Of a stretch of DNA of 64,000 nt, positions 54,507-63,004 are shown one piece after another. The DNA is from Polyangiaceae bacterium (lineage in GTDB: Bacteria; Myxococcota_A; Polyangia; Polyangiales; Polyangiaceae), in contig CANJMI010000004.1 in assembly GCA_947475525.1 (NCBI GenBank), forward strand, positions 186,001 through 250,000, read 5' to 3'. The notes under the pieces were generated by a model that did not search any database, was not told where the DNA came from, and saw nothing but the letters and a program-made list of their open reading frames with translations. A program made the translations under genes and the position numbers. Position 1 is the stretch's first letter. Every line of letters begins with the position of its first letter.

Positions 54507-55463
54507 ATGCTTCGCGGCGCTCGAGTTTCAGCACTTGGCGGACTCGCGATCGCGATGCTCAGCGCGTGCGACCGACCAGCGTCAGGCGAAGCCGCAAAGA
54601 CCACCACCGCGATCGCGACAACCAGCGCATCGGACACGAGCGGCTTTCGGCTCGATGGCGAACGATTCGAGCCCGCTGGCATTTTCGCGATTGGAACGGA
54701 GGGCGAGTCCTCCTGGCGGATCACCGTGACGCGCACGCCGAGCGACTGCGCATCGTTGCGGTCACGTTACCCGGAGCACCCGGTCAGCGCGGGTTCGCTC
54801 GATTTGTGGCTCGCCCAACGTCGCGGCCTGGCGGAAGAACGGGATGCATGGTCGGTCCGCGGCGGCTTCGTGAACGGCGTAGCCGGAGGCCGAGCCCTCA
54901 TCACGCGGGGTGCGATGGTCGAAGGGGTCCGGGCGAACGAGACCGTGGTGGCGATAAAGGGGCTCGAGCTCGCGCTGCAGGAGCACGGACAAGCGGCGCG
55001 GCTCTATCAATTCGATGGCGACCTGCTCGCAACGAATTGCGGCCGAGTCAGTCGCCCCGAGGCGAACCGCCCTCAAACCAAGTTGAACCTTCGCATCGAC
55101 GGTGTGCCCGTTGTGATTCGCGGAGCGAGCGTCCGTCCCGAAGGCAACCGGCACTACCTCCGGCTCACGCGGGCGCCCCACCGTTGCGACAGCGCAGTCA
55201 CCGAAGGCTATGATTTTTACGTCGATCTCGCGCTGACGGGCGACCCGCCACGGGTGGCTCTCGTGGCTTTAATCGGGGAGACATTTCCGGAGAGCGCAAC
55301 GGGCTCGAAAGGAAGCGAGACCTTCAACGTGCAGGCGAAAAATTGGCGCGCGGAGACTGGAAACGTCGCGCTCACCTTGAATGGAACGCTCGACGCTGGC
55401 GGGACCGCCGTCGCGTTTGAAGGAGAGCTCGACGCGCTTCGGTGCACGCCGCTTCCTCGCTAA
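54507..55463 (+). CDS. Lipoprotein of unknown function
   Basis: A 318-residue predicted lipoprotein (lipobox AMLSAC). After a Thr/Ala linker it contains two similar beta-rich halves ([37 protein letters not shown]) with few cysteines. No motif allows a functional call. It lies 62 bp upstream of msrA on the same strand. Confidence 0.7.
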   Translation: MLRGARVSALGGLAIAMLSACDRPASGEAAKTTTAIATTSASDTSGFRLDGERFEPAGIFAIGTEGESSWRITVTRTPSDCASLRSRYPEHPVSAGSLDLWLAQRRGLAEERDAWSVRGGFVNGVAGGRALITRGAMVEGVRANETVVAIKGLELALQEHGQAARLYQFDGDLLATNCGRVSRPEANRPQTKLNLRIDGVPVVIRGASVRPEGNRHYLRLTRAPHRCDSAVTEGYDFYVDLALTGDPPRVALVALIGETFPESATGSKGSETFNVQAKNWRAETGNVALTLNGTLDAGGTAVAFEGELDALRCTPLPR

Positions 55464-55512
55464 AGCCAGGGCGGCAAGCGAGCGCACGGAGGCCGCGACT
55501 CCGCACGAGTGC

Positions 55513-55518
55513 TATCGT
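55513..55518 (+). promoter_or_regulatory. -10-like TATCGT 7 nt before msrA start
   Basis: GC-TATCGT ends 7 nt before the ATG at 55526. The same hexamer precedes the fused monooxygenase gene. Confidence 0.35.
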
Positions 55519-55525
55519 CGGGACG

Positions 55526-56182
55526 ATGTCCTTTCGTCTTTTCAGCGATGCTCTCAAGCTCCGAGTTCCCTCACCAGCCGAGGCCTTACCGGGAAGGAGC
55601 GAGGCCGTTTCAGTATCCGAGCGCCACTTCGTGCTCGGCACGCCACTTCGAGATGAGCTCACACACCTCGAGACAGCACTCTTCGGGATGGGCTGCTTCT
55701 GGGGAGCCGAACGAAAGTTTTGGCAAGCCGAAGGTGTCCACGGGACCGCCGTCGGTTACGCCGGAGGCCTGACGCCAAATCCGACTTACGAAGAAGTCTG
55801 CGGCGGGCTCACGGGTCACACCGAGGTGGTCCGCGTCACGTTCGACCTGAAAAAAGTCTCGTTCGAGAACTTGCTTCGAGTCTTCTGGGAAAACCACGAT
55901 CCCACGCAGGGTATGCGCCAAGGCAACGACGTCGGGACCCAATACCGCTCGGCCGTCTTCACCGAGAGCGCCGCGCAACTCGACGTCGCAGAACAATCGA
56001 AGCGCGACTACGAGCAGCGCCTCCACCGAGCGGGCTTCGGAGCCATCACGACGGAGCTTCGCCTCGCTCCCGAGTTCTACTTTGCCGAGGATTACCACCA
56101 ACAATACCTCGCCAAAAATCCCAACGGCTATTGCGGGATCGGTGGCACCGGAGTCCTCTGCCCCGTCGGGCTCCAAGCCTGA
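55526..56182 (+). CDS. msrA: Peptide methionine-S-oxide reductase MsrA
   Basis: A 218-residue cytoplasmic enzyme that reduces methionine-S-sulfoxide in proteins. Active-site motif GMGCFWGAE with the nucleophilic Cys, then [22 protein letters not shown] and [20 protein letters not shown] with a likely resolving Cys. An N-terminal extension of about 50 residues precedes the conserved domain. Start ATG 55526 fits the short-leader pattern; the longer frame overlaps the previous gene. Upstream of a cation efflux gene. Confidence 0.94.
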   Translation: MSFRLFSDALKLRVPSPAEALPGRSEAVSVSERHFVLGTPLRDELTHLETALFGMGCFWGAERKFWQAEGVHGTAVGYAGGLTPNPTYEEVCGGLTGHTEVVRVTFDLKKVSFENLLRVFWENHDPTQGMRQGNDVGTQYRSAVFTESAAQLDVAEQSKRDYEQRLHRAGFGAITTELRLAPEFYFAEDYHQQYLAKNPNGYCGIGGTGVLCPVGLQA

Positions 56183-56237
56183 CAGCTTGCGGCGGGTCCG
56201 CTTGACAGCGGCGGGCCACGCATCTCAGGTTACCTCC

Positions 56238-57197
56238 GTGGGGCACGGACACGCGCATCATCATGGTCACGCGCACGCTCCTTCGAACGATGGGGGCGCG
56301 CACGACGCGGAACCCGCCAAGGGTCGCGGCGCACAGCGCACCCGATTGGTGATCGCCCTGACCGTGACGGGCCTCTACACGATCGCCGAAGTCGTTGGCG
56401 GCAAGCTCTCCGGGTCACTCGCGCTTCTCGCCGACGCGGGGCACATGCTCTCGGACACCGCCGCCTTGGCGCTCACGGTCTTCGCGATGTGGGCCGCCGG
56501 ACGACCTGCAAAAGCCCAGCAAACATACGGTTTCCAGCGAACCGAGATCCTCGCGGCCCTCGTGAACGGCGCAGCGTTGCTGGCGATCTCGGGATCGATC
56601 ATGCTCGAGGCCATTGGGCGCATTCATGCACCGACGCCTGTCGCTCCGAAGCTCGTGCTTTGGGTTGCGGCAGGCGGTCTGGTCAGCAACCTCGTCTGCC
56701 TCGCCGTGCTGAGCGCGGGGCGAGCGCACAGCCTCAACATGCGCGGCGCGTGGCTCCACGTACTGAGCGATGCTCTCGGCAGCGTCGGCGCCATCGTCTC
56801 CGGTGTTTTAATCGCGGCCTTCGGATGGACGTGGGCCGATCCCGTCGCGTCGGTGTTCATCTCGCTCCTCGTGATGCGCTCCGGCTGGTCGCTGCTCTCC
56901 GAGACCGTCGGCGTGCTGATGGAACATGCACCCGAACACGTGAATGTGAATGACGTGCGAACGGCGATGATTGCGCAGCCTGCGGTGGATGCCGTGCACG
57001 ATCTGCACGTATGGACGATCACGAGCGGCCTCGTGTGTTTATCGGCGCACGTCGTCACGCACGCGGACCCCGAACAGCAGCAGGAAGCACTCGCGGTGCT
57101 GACTCGCCTCGTCCGCGAGCAGTTCCGAATCGACCACGTGACCATCCAGCTCGAGCATGTCTCGTTCCCGGATGAGACATGCGCCCGCTGCGATTGA
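56238..57197 (+). CDS. Cation diffusion facilitator (CzcD-like) metal efflux transporter
   Basis: A 319-residue inner-membrane transporter that expels divalent metals, most likely zinc, in exchange for protons. His-rich N-terminus (GHGHAHHHGHAHAP), the metal-site motifs LADAGHMLSD in TM2 and LHVLSDALGS in TM5, then a cytoplasmic C-terminal domain (DAVHDLHVWTITSG) and a terminal CARCD that may bind metal. The GTG at 56238 begins exactly at the His-rich segment; earlier frame overlaps msrA. Convergent with a lipoprotein gene. Confidence 0.93.
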   Translation: MGHGHAHHHGHAHAPSNDGGAHDAEPAKGRGAQRTRLVIALTVTGLYTIAEVVGGKLSGSLALLADAGHMLSDTAALALTVFAMWAAGRPAKAQQTYGFQRTEILAALVNGAALLAISGSIMLEAIGRIHAPTPVAPKLVLWVAAGGLVSNLVCLAVLSAGRAHSLNMRGAWLHVLSDALGSVGAIVSGVLIAAFGWTWADPVASVFISLLVMRSGWSLLSETVGVLMEHAPEHVNVNDVRTAMIAQPAVDAVHDLHVWTITSGLVCLSAHVVTHADPEQQQEALAVLTRLVREQFRIDHVTIQLEHVSFPDETCARCD

Positions 57198-57246
57198 GCG
57201 CGAACGCACGCCGGTGTCGGCCGTTAAGTGACGCACCGCCAGGCGG

Positions 57247-58380
57247 TCACTTGCAGTAGTCGATAGGCTCGGCGCCCTTCGGCGAGATTGCCCCGAAGGC
57301 GACCTTGCGCAGAGAGAAGCCGAACCCGACGCTGATGGCATTGCAGGTCTTGGTCGGATCTTGCGAGCCGTCATCCAGCAGATCCGAGGTGCGCCGAAGT
57401 TGGGCTGCGAGGGACGCGTCGAAGATCGTGCAAGCAGCGGGATTGATCGCACCAGAGGCCGCGCGCAGAGTCTTGATGAACTCCTCGGTCTTCAAGTAGC
57501 CCCCGATGTGTCCGAGCGCACCCCCCTGGTGAGTTGGTGCGAGCTGCACCGTCGCGCGCGCCCCGTAAATCGTGATGGGGACAGATTGCCCCGCAACGTT
57601 GAGGGTCAACACCAAGTCGGACGTGCCGTTCGAGTCCCAAACATTCTTAACGAGCTTCGACATCGGAAAGGAGGTCTTCGCCGTGCTGATGTCGCTCGGA
57701 TCCGAGAGTTCAGAATGGAGCACGGGCCAGCAATCGCCGCCCTTCCAGCTCGGTGCGAGCCCGAGCGAACCTGCGCCGTACACCTTGGTCACGAGCGCCG
57801 CCGCATCCGCGCCCGAACCCAATCCGGCGAAGGCAAATATCTCCGAGAATTGCCCCGCGCTTATCGCATCGTTCGCTTGCCCATCGAGACTCGGAACGAG
57901 CCCTTCGAGGATCGGGCGAACGTTTCGACCGAAGGAATTGTCGCGTCCATCGGTGCCGTCGCCGAACGCCGAAGTCGAACCGCCTGGCGCAGGCGTGCAG
58001 TGCTTTGAGAAATCGGACGACGTGCTCTGCGCATCGAGATCGAAGCCGAAGTCCTTCCACGCGATGGGCGAGTCCATGTCATCGAACGTGCGCCCACCGA
58101 GGTAGAGCTTGTCGACCGCGAGCACCGCGCCGTCGAACGGCACGCAGGCACTTGGCTCGCTGCCGCCCGTGCCTGAGCCCCCAACCCCGCCGCCCGCGCC
58201 GGTGACCGAGGTAGCCACCGCCAACGCACCTCCGCTGCCGCCCGAAGCGCCCGTCGTCGCGCTGCCGCTCTGGTCCGCCTCCACCGAAGCGGAGCAGCCA
58301 GGCTCGGCTGTAAGAACGAAAGCAACCGAAGCGAGCGTGACGAACGAAGAGAGACCTGCGGTCAATTGAAGTCGAAGCAT
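57247..58380 (-). CDS. Lipoprotein of unknown function with Gly/Ser linker
   Basis: A 377-residue predicted lipoprotein (Cys in TAEPGCSAS), a Gly/Ser/Ala-rich linker and a beta-rich domain with a few cysteines. Phrases such as VDKLYLGG.TFDDM and AINPAACTIFDASL suggest a secreted binding domain, but I do not recognise the family. ATG at 58380 is used; ATG 58389 and GTG 58392 are nearby alternatives. Confidence 0.7.
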   Translation of the reverse strand: MLRLQLTAGLSSFVTLASVAFVLTAEPGCSASVEADQSGSATTGASGGSGGALAVATSVTGAGGGVGGSGTGGSEPSACVPFDGAVLAVDKLYLGGRTFDDMDSPIAWKDFGFDLDAQSTSSDFSKHCTPAPGGSTSAFGDGTDGRDNSFGRNVRPILEGLVPSLDGQANDAISAGQFSEIFAFAGLGSGADAAALVTKVYGAGSLGLAPSWKGGDCWPVLHSELSDPSDISTAKTSFPMSKLVKNVWDSNGTSDLVLTLNVAGQSVPITIYGARATVQLAPTHQGGALGHIGGYLKTEEFIKTLRAASGAINPAACTIFDASLAAQLRRTSDLLDDGSQDPTKTCNAISVGFGFSLRKVAFGAISPKGAEPIDYCK

Positions 58381-58561
58381 GGGTTCCATCACCTTCCGAT
58401 GCGCAGACGTCCCTCGTCGCGAAGTCGGTGTTGCGGAACTATCACAGGCGCGACCACAAAATAAAGTACGCGGCCAGGGTTGCGTTCACATCGCTTGCCA
58501 TCTTGCGATGGCTCACGAAGCAAGAAACGTCCCGAGCCGCGTTGCGAGAGCCGAAAAAGGC

Positions 58562-58723
58562 TCAGGCCTTCTTCGCGACGGCCTTCTTTGCGACCTTTGC
58601 GACGGCCTTCTTTGCGGGGGCCTTCTTCGCGGCCGCCTTCTTTGCGGGGGCCTTCTTTACGGCCGCCTTCTTTGCAGGGGCCTTCTTCGCAATCGCCTTC
58701 TTCGCGGTCTTCTTCGCTGCCAT
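58562..58723 (-). CDS. Histone H1-like Lys/Ala-rich protein
   Basis: A 53-residue protein of almost only Lys, Ala, Pro and Val: MAAKKTAKKAIAKKAPAKKA followed by further AKKAPAKKA units. This composition matches the C-terminal domain of histone H1 and bacterial H1-like proteins that bind DNA non-specifically and condense it. The ATG at 58723 has AGAGGA 7 nt upstream, the best Shine-Dalgarno sequence in this part of the window, which argues for real translation. No globular domain is present. Confidence 0.7.
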   Translation of the reverse strand: MAAKKTAKKAIAKKAPAKKAAVKKAPAKKAAAKKAPAKKAVAKVAKKAVAKKA

Positions 58724-59277
58724 TTTGAAATCCTCTCTCGCGTCGACGCGAGTGTTGCGCGCCAAAGCGGCGCGGTTGTGCGTTCTCCTTTTCAATCCCC
58801 GTGCCAACTCGTGAAGACGTGCTCCGCGAAGCGCGCGCGCGACGCAACCTCGGCCCTACGTTGCATGGTTCACCTCTTGCTGAGATCTCGTTTCGTGCGG
58901 TCGTGCGCGGCCTCGTGCGCAGCGTGCGCGAGTATCCAAAGGGTTGATCGCAGAGAGTCGCGCGCCGCTTCGAGCTCGCGCGGATCCAAAACGCGATCGC
59001 CCGATGGCGCAATACGCGCGCAGCGTGACGTGCAAGCAATGCGCACTCGACGCAACGAGACGACGCGTGGCGCCTTCACGTCGATGGCTTCACGGCGATG
59101 TCACGACGCGACCACGTGCTCCGCGAAGTGGCACTCGCCGCGGAGGTCTTCCGTCTCCTCGGCCTTGATTGGCTGTTGTGGGCATGCGCGATCGGAGGAA
59201 TGCTCGCCTCAGCAGGCTACGTGCAACGCACCCAGGACGGCGCGGCATCGAGAGCTCGCTGACGGAGGCTCGAGCTC
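58724..59277. other. Gene-poor segment with two short candidate ORFs
   Basis: 554 bp with no recognisable gene. Two plus-strand frames look mildly protein-like: 58801-58947 (GTG start, 48 codons, with PTREDVLREARARRNLG) and 59098-59262 (ATG start, 54 codons, with SRRDHVLREVALAAEVF and a hydrophobic stretch GLDWLLWACAIGGMLAS). Both contain the 14-bp string CGTGCTCCGCGAAG. The second ends 15 bp before the yicC-like gene. They could be a small membrane protein and a decayed copy, or chance frames. Confidence 0.3.
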
Positions 59278-60147
59278 GTGGCACGCAGCATGACAGGATA
59301 CGGAGCGGGCGAAGCGCCGCTCGGACTTGGACTACTGACGGTCGAGATTCGCGCGGTCAACCACCGCTACGTCGATCTACGACTCAACCTGCCGGATGAA
59401 CTCGCGGGCCTCGCGTTCGACTTCGAGCAACGAATCCGACCGAAGCTGCAGCGCGGGCGCTTCGATGTCGCGGCCCGGCTGACGACTCAGGCCGCGCCGG
59501 CCGCGATCGACCGAGACCGGGCGGTAGCGGTGTACCGCGCACTCGCCGAGCTGCGCGACGAGCTTGCACCGGGGACCGAGCTGCCGTTGTCGGTGCTCGC
59601 CTCGATGCCGGACCTCTTTCGAAGGACCCCGAGCTGGAGCCGCGAGGCCCTGCTCGCGAGCTTCGATCTCGCGGCGGCGGCGGCACTCCTTGCGCTGTCG
59701 CACATGCGCGACATCGAAGGCCGGGCGCTCACGGAGGACATGCGGCATCGACTCACCGAAGCCCGACAATTGCGTCACGCGATCGTTGCCGAACTGCCAT
59801 CGGTCGTCACCGCGCACCGAATCAAGCTGAGCGAACGCATCGCGCGACTCGGCGAGCTGGAAGTCGCGCTCGATCCGGCTCGACTCGAACTCGAGGTCGC
59901 GATCTTCGCGGACCGCTCCGACGTGAGCGAAGAACTCGGGCGCCTGGAGAGTCACTTCAATCAACTCGACACGCTCTTCGATGGCAGCGACTCCGTTGGT
60001 CGAAAGGTCGACTTTCTACTTCAAGAAATCATGCGAGAAACGAACACGCTCGGCTCCAAGAGCCAGAGCGCCAGCATCGCGCATGCCGTCGTGGAGCTAA
60101 AAACGGCCATCGAGCGCCTGCGCGAACAGGCGCAAAACCTCGAGTGA
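59278..60147 (+). CDS. YicC-family endoribonuclease
   Basis: A 289-residue protein of the YicC/YloC family, endoribonucleases linked to small-RNA turnover. Hallmarks: N-terminal SMTGYG, EIRAVNHRYVDLRLNLP and C-terminal GRKVDFLLQEIMRETNTLGSK. GTG start (MARSMTGYG). In many bacteria this gene sits beside gmk and rpoZ, but here those are absent and the next gene is a glycosyltransferase. Confidence 0.93.
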   Translation: MARSMTGYGAGEAPLGLGLLTVEIRAVNHRYVDLRLNLPDELAGLAFDFEQRIRPKLQRGRFDVAARLTTQAAPAAIDRDRAVAVYRALAELRDELAPGTELPLSVLASMPDLFRRTPSWSREALLASFDLAAAAALLALSHMRDIEGRALTEDMRHRLTEARQLRHAIVAELPSVVTAHRIKLSERIARLGELEVALDPARLELEVAIFADRSDVSEELGRLESHFNQLDTLFDGSDSVGRKVDFLLQEIMRETNTLGSKSQSASIAHAVVELKTAIERLREQAQNLE

Positions 60148-60251
60148 CCGCACGGAGTTTGACCGCGCACGGCAGCGAGCTTCATTCCAAGTTTCGCTGA
60201 TTTTTGCTGCCCTTTAGGAAAACCCAGGCGATCGCGGCACGGCTCGCGGTG

Positions 60252-60257
60252 TAGACT
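60252..60257 (+). promoter_or_regulatory. -10-like TAGACT exactly 6 nt before start
   Basis: TG-TAGACT, an extended -10 form, is followed by 6 nt and the ATG of the glycosyltransferase gene. No Shine-Dalgarno sequence. Confidence 0.45.
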
Positions 60258-60263
60258 CCCGCG

Positions 60264-61343
60264 ATGCGCATTCTCTATGGCGTCGTCGGCGAAGGCATGG
60301 GGCACGCGATGCGTTCGCGGGTCGTGCTCGAACATCTTGTGGAGCAGGGACACGAGCTCGAGATCATGGCGTCCAGTCGGGCGGTCGACTTCCTCGAGAA
60401 GCGATTTCGCAAAGTGAACCGAATTCACGGGCTGCACATGGTCTACGAGAACAATGTCGTCTCGCGTAGCAAGACGCTGCTCTCCAACTTGGTGAACACG
60501 GCGCTCCGTGGCGTACCGGCCAACATCGCGGCGTACTTCGACCTCATTGGTGCATTCCGACCCGAGCTCGTCATCAGCGACTTCGAGTCGTGGACCTACG
60601 TCTACGCGCGCGCCCACGGCATTCCGATCATCTCCATCGACAACATGCAGATCATGAACCGCTGCAAGCATGGCCGCTCAATAACGGAGGGGCATGAGGC
60701 TTCATTTCGCCTGAGCCGAGCCTTCGTCAAAGGGAAGCTTCCAGGCTGCAGGCACTACCTGATCTCGACGTTCTTCCGACCACCTCTTCGCAAGAAGCGC
60801 ACGACTCTCGTGCCGCCGATTCTTCGAAGCGAGATCATCGACGCGAAGGTCGACGTCGGAGAGCACGTCCTCGTCTACCAAACAGGAACGAGCCACGACG
60901 CGCTGCTCTCGGCCCTCGCCGCGAGTGGCGTGCCATGTCGGGTCTACGGGGTCGAGCGCGACCTCAAGCGCGACAAGGTCGTCGGCAACCTCGTGTACCG
61001 ACCGTTTTCCGAGGCACAGTTCATAGCCGACCTTGCGTCATCGCGCGCGGTGATTGCCGGCGGCGGCTTCACGTTGATGGGCGAAGCCGTCTACTTACGA
61101 AAACCGATGCTCACCATCCCGCTTGGTCGGCAGTTCGAACAATTGATGAACGGGCGCTACCTCGAAGAGCTCGGCTACGGGCGCTGCGTCGAGCGCATCG
61201 AGGATCCGTCGGTCGTGCACGACTTCCTCGAGAAAGTGCCGAAGTACGCGAAGAACCTCGAAAGCTACCGGCAGAAGGGCAATCGCAAACTCTTCGAGAA
61301 CCTCGATGCGTTGCTCGATCGCGCAGCCGCCGGCATGTTGTAA
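60264..61343 (+). CDS. Glycosyltransferase-like protein (GT28/MJ1255 type)
   Basis: A 359-residue GT-B-fold protein. N-terminal YGVVGEGMGHAMRSRVVLEHL (acceptor-side Gly-rich loop with GHA.R) and C-terminal AVIAGGGFTLMGEAVYLRKP with PLGRQFEQLMNGRYLEELGYG (nucleotide-sugar side) match MurG- and MJ1255-like enzymes. Acceptor and sugar cannot be deduced. Ends 8 bp before the PFK-2/FBPase-2 gene, so the two are almost surely co-transcribed. Confidence 0.85.
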   Translation: MRILYGVVGEGMGHAMRSRVVLEHLVEQGHELEIMASSRAVDFLEKRFRKVNRIHGLHMVYENNVVSRSKTLLSNLVNTALRGVPANIAAYFDLIGAFRPELVISDFESWTYVYARAHGIPIISIDNMQIMNRCKHGRSITEGHEASFRLSRAFVKGKLPGCRHYLISTFFRPPLRKKRTTLVPPILRSEIIDAKVDVGEHVLVYQTGTSHDALLSALAASGVPCRVYGVERDLKRDKVVGNLVYRPFSEAQFIADLASSRAVIAGGGFTLMGEAVYLRKPMLTIPLGRQFEQLMNGRYLEELGYGRCVERIEDPSVVHDFLEKVPKYAKNLESYRQKGNRKLFENLDALLDRAAAGML

Positions 61344-61351
61344 TCACCCGC

Positions 61352-62596
61352 ATGCAGCATCGAGCCGAGAAGGTCGTCCTTGTGATGGTGGGCCTCCCCG
61401 CACGAGGCAAATCTTTTCTAGCGCGTAAAGTCTGCCGTTACCTGCGCTGGCTCGGGCATGACGCGCGCGTGTTCAATGTGGGCACGTATCGGCGCGAGCG
61501 CGTCGGGCAACACCAGCCGGCATCGTTTTTCGATCCCGGCAATTCATCAGGCAATCAGGCACGGCAGCGGGTGGCACTCGAGGCTCTCGAGGATGCGCTT
61601 CGGTGGCTTCGCGCGGACGGCCAGGTGGCAATCTACGACGCCACGAACTCGACGCGCGAGCGGCGGCGGATGCTCGAAGAACTCTGTCAACGCGACGGGA
61701 TCCCGGTGCTCTTCATCGAGAGCGTTTGCGACGATCCCGCCATCATCGAAAACAACATTCGCGAGACGAAACTGATGTCACCCGATTACGCGGGCGTCGG
61801 GATGGACGACGCGTTGAAGGATTTCAGGCAGCGCATCGCCCACTACGCCAAGGCGTATGAACCCGTCGAAGACGCACGCCAGAGCTTCGTCAAAGTGCTC
61901 GACGGTGGGCGCCAGGTGGTGGTCAATCGCGTGGATGGCCCGCTGCGAGCCCGCGTGGTCGCCCTCTTGATGAACACCAGGTTGACCCGCCGCACGCTGT
62001 GGCTGACCCGCCACGGCCAGAGCCTCTACAACCAGCGAGGCCGCCTCGGCGGAGATTCGGAATTGAGCCATCAGGGCGAGGATTACGGGCGCGCGCTGGC
62101 GACCCATTTTGCAACGCCGCCCGAGGGATTCGAGGTGTGGACGAGCACGCTCAAGCGGAGCATGCAGACCGGTTCCTTTCTCGGATTGCCCACCACCGAA
62201 TGGCGCGTGCTCGACGAGATCGACGCCGGCGCATGCGACGGAATGACCTACGAGGAGGTCGCGCGACGCATGCCCGACGTCTACGCCGCGCGCAAAGCGG
62301 ACAAGCTGCGCTTTCGTTTTCCGCAGGGGGAATCGTACCTCGACGTCATTCGCCGCATCGAACCGCTCGTGCTCGAGCTCGAAAGGCAGACGACCCCAAC
62401 CTTGATCATCGGGCATCAAGCGGTCCTTCGAACGCTCTACGCCTACCTCATCGGGGATCCCGTCGAGCACTGTCCGCACCTGGCGTTCCCGCTCCACACG
62501 CTGATCGAGCTTAGCCCCAACGCCTATGGCTGCGACGAGAAGCGGTTTCCGCTGACGCGCGCCATCGAGGAGCGCCACAGCATGCCGCCGGGCTGA
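61352..62596 (+). CDS. Bifunctional 6-phosphofructo-2-kinase / fructose-2,6-bisphosphatase-like protein
   Basis: A 414-residue two-domain protein. The kinase half has Walker A GLPARGKSF (14-22), IYDATNSTRERR and ETKLMSPDYAGV, as in eukaryotic PFKFB. The phosphatase half has LTRHGQSLYN (RHG at 220-222, phosphohistidine), WTSTLKRSMQTG, LDEIDAGACDGMTYEEV and IGHQAVLRTLYAYL (second His). If active it makes and destroys fructose 2,6-bisphosphate, a signal considered typical of eukaryotes. Co-transcribed with the glycosyltransferase gene. Which activity dominates cannot be read. Confidence 0.9.
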   Translation: MQHRAEKVVLVMVGLPARGKSFLARKVCRYLRWLGHDARVFNVGTYRRERVGQHQPASFFDPGNSSGNQARQRVALEALEDALRWLRADGQVAIYDATNSTRERRRMLEELCQRDGIPVLFIESVCDDPAIIENNIRETKLMSPDYAGVGMDDALKDFRQRIAHYAKAYEPVEDARQSFVKVLDGGRQVVVNRVDGPLRARVVALLMNTRLTRRTLWLTRHGQSLYNQRGRLGGDSELSHQGEDYGRALATHFATPPEGFEVWTSTLKRSMQTGSFLGLPTTEWRVLDEIDAGACDGMTYEEVARRMPDVYAARKADKLRFRFPQGESYLDVIRRIEPLVLELERQTTPTLIIGHQAVLRTLYAYLIGDPVEHCPHLAFPLHTLIELSPNAYGCDEKRFPLTRAIEERHSMPPG

Positions 62597-62632
62597 GGTC
62601 GCGCGTGATCGCGACGTAGGATTTTTCCGGCC

Positions 62633-62959
62633 TCACTCAGCGGCGAGCGTGCTTTCGGAAACGAGCGGCAGCCCAACCTTCCGCGTCCACCACAAAAAGC
62701 CGACGACGAGCTGACGCCTATCCTCAACGAAGCTCGGCTTCTTCCCTTCGAAGGCGTGACCGACGAACTGGAAGGCCCAGCCAACGGAGAACATCGCGGC
62801 GGCGAGCGGCAGGCCGATCACCGTCGCGCCCACCGGAAGTGACGCCACGATAAGTGGAATGCCCACGGTGTGGCAGGCTTGGTTGACGCGATTCTGATGG
62901 TCGAGGCGGTAGCTCTCCATCAGTTGGGTCCATTCGGGGTTCAGATTGATCAGGCTCAT
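62633..62959 (-). CDS. DUF962/Mpo1-like membrane protein
   Basis: A 108-residue membrane protein of the DUF962 (YGL010w/Mpo1) family. Conserved N-terminal SYRLDHQNRVNQACHTVGIP, two hydrophobic segments, and FVGHAFEGKKPSF with a conserved His. The yeast member is an iron-dependent dioxygenase in fatty-acid alpha-oxidation; activity here is unproved. ATG 62959 starts the family domain. It follows the TetR gene by 45 bp on the same strand and is its likely target. Confidence 0.85.
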   Translation of the reverse strand: MSLINLNPEWTQLMESYRLDHQNRVNQACHTVGIPLIVASLPVGATVIGLPLAAAMFSVGWAFQFVGHAFEGKKPSFVEDRRQLVVGFLWWTRKVGLPLVSESTLAAE

Positions 62960-63004
62960 CGGTGGTTCCTTGGGTTTCAGAGGTGAACGGTCACGCATAC
63001 GCAG

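Noticed and set aside
57215-57250. ACCGCC-A-GGCGGT palindrome between the CDF and lipoprotein genes as a terminator
   Set aside because: The stem leaves only a one-base loop and no T-tract follows on either strand; it overlaps the stop region of the minus-strand gene.
58379-59293. 304-codon plus-strand frame over the histone-like gene
   Set aside because: Its middle is Leu/Arg repeats produced by the antisense of AKKA codons; no start signal or domain.
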